Assembly: GCA_038503035.1 (NCBI GenBank)
Contig: JAVSML010023998.1
Location: 62,001 to 126,000, forward strand
Direction: 5' to 3'
DNA from: Crocodylus rhombifer
Lineage: Eukaryota > Chordata > Crocodylia > Crocodylidae
Length of the DNA stretch: 64,000 nt
Positions 1 to 64,000 of the stretch are shown here, piece after piece. The notes under the pieces are model-generated. The model was not told the origin of the DNA. It was given only the letters and a program-made list of their open reading frames with translations, and ran no database searches. How positions within the stretch are numbered: position 1 is the first letter of the stretch; every line of letters starts with the position of its first letter. The position numbers and the translations under genes were made by a program.

Positions 1-125
1 ATGCATTTTCACTTCACTTGGGTTTTGCAATGAATTCAGAACCACATTAGCTATCTTGCTATAAACATACCACTCTTTTTGGCAGTGAAGATAACCACAC
101 AACACCAAAGCTTAATAAGTGACCA

Positions 126-838
126 GTAGATATTAGGAGTGTGCGGAACAGGCCATATTCTATTTGGATTCTGCCCTAATGGGGGATAACAATTTGATTA
201 GTTGATTCGGATCACTGTCCCGATTAGATTAAGCTGAATCCGAATCCGAAGATTTGATGCCGATTCAGAGAATCAGCAATTCGACTAAAGACACAGCTTT
301 AAATGTTTTTTCTACACACCAAGCACGACTCATGAACACTGAGATTCTGGGGTGGATGGAACATCCCACGGGAGCACCACCCCCTCCCCCCAAGTGCTTG
401 GCGGTGAGCCCAGAAGTGGACTTGAACTACTTCCGGCCCGCTTCCAGGTCCACCGCCAAGTGCACTGGGGGTCCCCCCCGCGCTTCCCTGGTTCCCAGGA
501 AGCACCAGTTGCCGAGCCAGGGGAGGACCCAGAAGTGCTTCTGGTCCACTTCCAGGTCTGCTGCTGAGTGCATTGGGGACCCTCCTGTGGGACATTCCAT
601 CTGCCCCACCATAGCTCGTGAATGCTGCAATCTGGACCCTGAGGTATGTAGAAACATATTTAAAGCTGTGCTTATGTCCAAAACATCAAATCTTTCCGAA
701 TCAATTCAGAGGGTTCCAATTCTATTCGGAGCAATTCAAGGGTCTCCTGATTCGATTTGGATTTGGAGATTTGGCCACCAAATCGGACCACATTTCCACT
801 GAATCAAACCAGTGTCTGAAGCTTCGCACAGTAGATAT
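126..838. mobile_element. Non-autonomous hAT-type element, family 1 copy A
   Basis: Body about 134-830, flanked by a perfect 8-bp duplication gtagatat (126-133 and 831-838). This has the T at position 2 and A at position 7 seen in hAT target sites. The start taggagtgtgcgg and end cttcgcaca are inverted versions of the TAGGGCTGTGCGAAG terminus shared with copies at 9,926 and 42,458; the right end lacks the last few bases. Subterminal zones (about 170-290 and 670-800) are dense in GAATC/GATTC words. A GC-rich core (about 360-600) has a degenerate internal repeat. No transposase is present. Confidence 0.8.
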
Positions 839-1439
839 GTGTTCCTAAAGGGCAGTGAAGGAGAGTTGTGATATAGATATGATCAAATATAGTCTACTTT
901 TAAAGGAGAGGTGGAAACAAACCAAGCCAGGGTACAATTTGGCAAAACATTACTACCAGAATTTTGAGAGGAGACAACAGACTCCATGTACCTAAATCTG
1001 CTAGACCCTGTGCATCCTCAATTCCTAATTAAATGTTTTGCCAGCACAGGCTGTACACAGCAACAACGGGAGGTTGAGAATATTTGTTTTAGAGTATTAT
1101 TTTCAGAAAAAAAAAGAAGAAAATACAACCATATTCTAAAAAGCTAACAATTTTGTACGAGAAAATGAAATTTGGTACTTATTATGAAAGTGTTTTAAGA
1201 ACATTAATTCATTCCTTACATTGATGACCGTCATAATTAAAACACCAGCATTTTATAAGTGGGGTAACAGAAGCAGACACTTCTGCAAGATTTTTCTAAG
1301 GTCAAAGAATTTTCTGCTTCCTGCGCTGTACCCATGCCTTTCCTCCCCATTATATGAGCAGATTAAGGCTAGTCAGAACACTTTTATATAAACTGCTCTT
1401 AAAGTGGCTGAAAAAGCATACTTGTAACTGAATCCATAC
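839..1439. other. Plain intron sequence (after exon w51)
   Basis: AT-rich, nothing recognised between the hAT element and exon w51. The human-equivalent next exon is not present here. Confidence 0.6.
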
Positions 1440-63979
<62,540 letters not shown>

Positions 63980-64000
63980 CTGGAAATATAGGAGAGAGAG

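Overview
The window is vertebrate nuclear DNA. It holds the front and middle part of one large gene on the minus strand: PRKDC, the catalytic subunit of DNA-dependent protein kinase (DNA-PKcs). I recognise 51 consecutive coding exons, running from about 63,979 (upstream) down to 1,440 (downstream). Together they make about 7,067 coding bases, matching roughly residues 134 to 2,485 of the 4,128-residue human protein. Every exon is open in the frame that joins its neighbours and is bounded by GT donor and AG acceptor dinucleotides, so this part of the gene looks intact. The start codon and first exons lie beyond 64,000. The ABCDE phosphorylation cluster, the FAT region, the kinase domain and the stop codon lie below position 1. 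I see no other host gene, RNA gene or CRISPR array.

The organism is most likely a reptile, and a crocodilian is my best guess. The evidence is long and short CR1 LINE copies, several hAT-type non-autonomous DNA transposons with 8-bp target duplications, a Penelope-like element, and a PRKDC protein clearly similar to but diverged from the mammalian one. A turtle is the main alternative. The species call is inference.

Layout from low to high coordinate (3' to 5' of the gene): 1-12 kb carries exons w51 to w40, with hAT-type elements (126-838 and 9,918-10,835), a hairpin-rich MITE (3,071-3,416) and a young CR1 tail (5,661-6,071). From 12 to 29 kb lie exons w39 to w26, a CR1 fragment at 23.9-24.5 kb and a decayed 75-bp copy of part of exon w31 at 20,455-20,529. 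From 29 to 40 kb lie exons w25 to w20, with a nearly complete but broken CR1 LINE (29.3-32.3 kb), a Penelope-like element with a GIY-YIG endonuclease region (34,605-35,518, 13-bp target duplication), an LTR-like stretch (about 37.6-38.6 kb) and another hAT element. The 40.4-45.75 kb intron is almost wholly repeats: a CR1 fragment, then a minus-strand CR1 split by a 984-bp hAT element. From 45.7 to 64 kb lie exons w19 to w1, with further hAT elements, a SINE remnant and simple repeats.

DNA-PKcs is recruited by Ku70/80 to DNA double-strand ends in non-homologous end joining. The exons here encode the N-terminal HEAT arm, most of the circular HEAT cradle, and the PQR autophosphorylation cluster. 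In this species human Ser2056 is replaced by Thr (still followed by Gln) and Ser2023 by Gln. I found no previously undescribed multi-gene system. The most interesting signals are the partial exon copy, the altered PQR cluster, the Penelope-like element with inverted terminal homology and the nested transposons. Exon labels w1 to w51 count within this window in transcription order. Human residue numbers are my own running estimates, good to about five residues.
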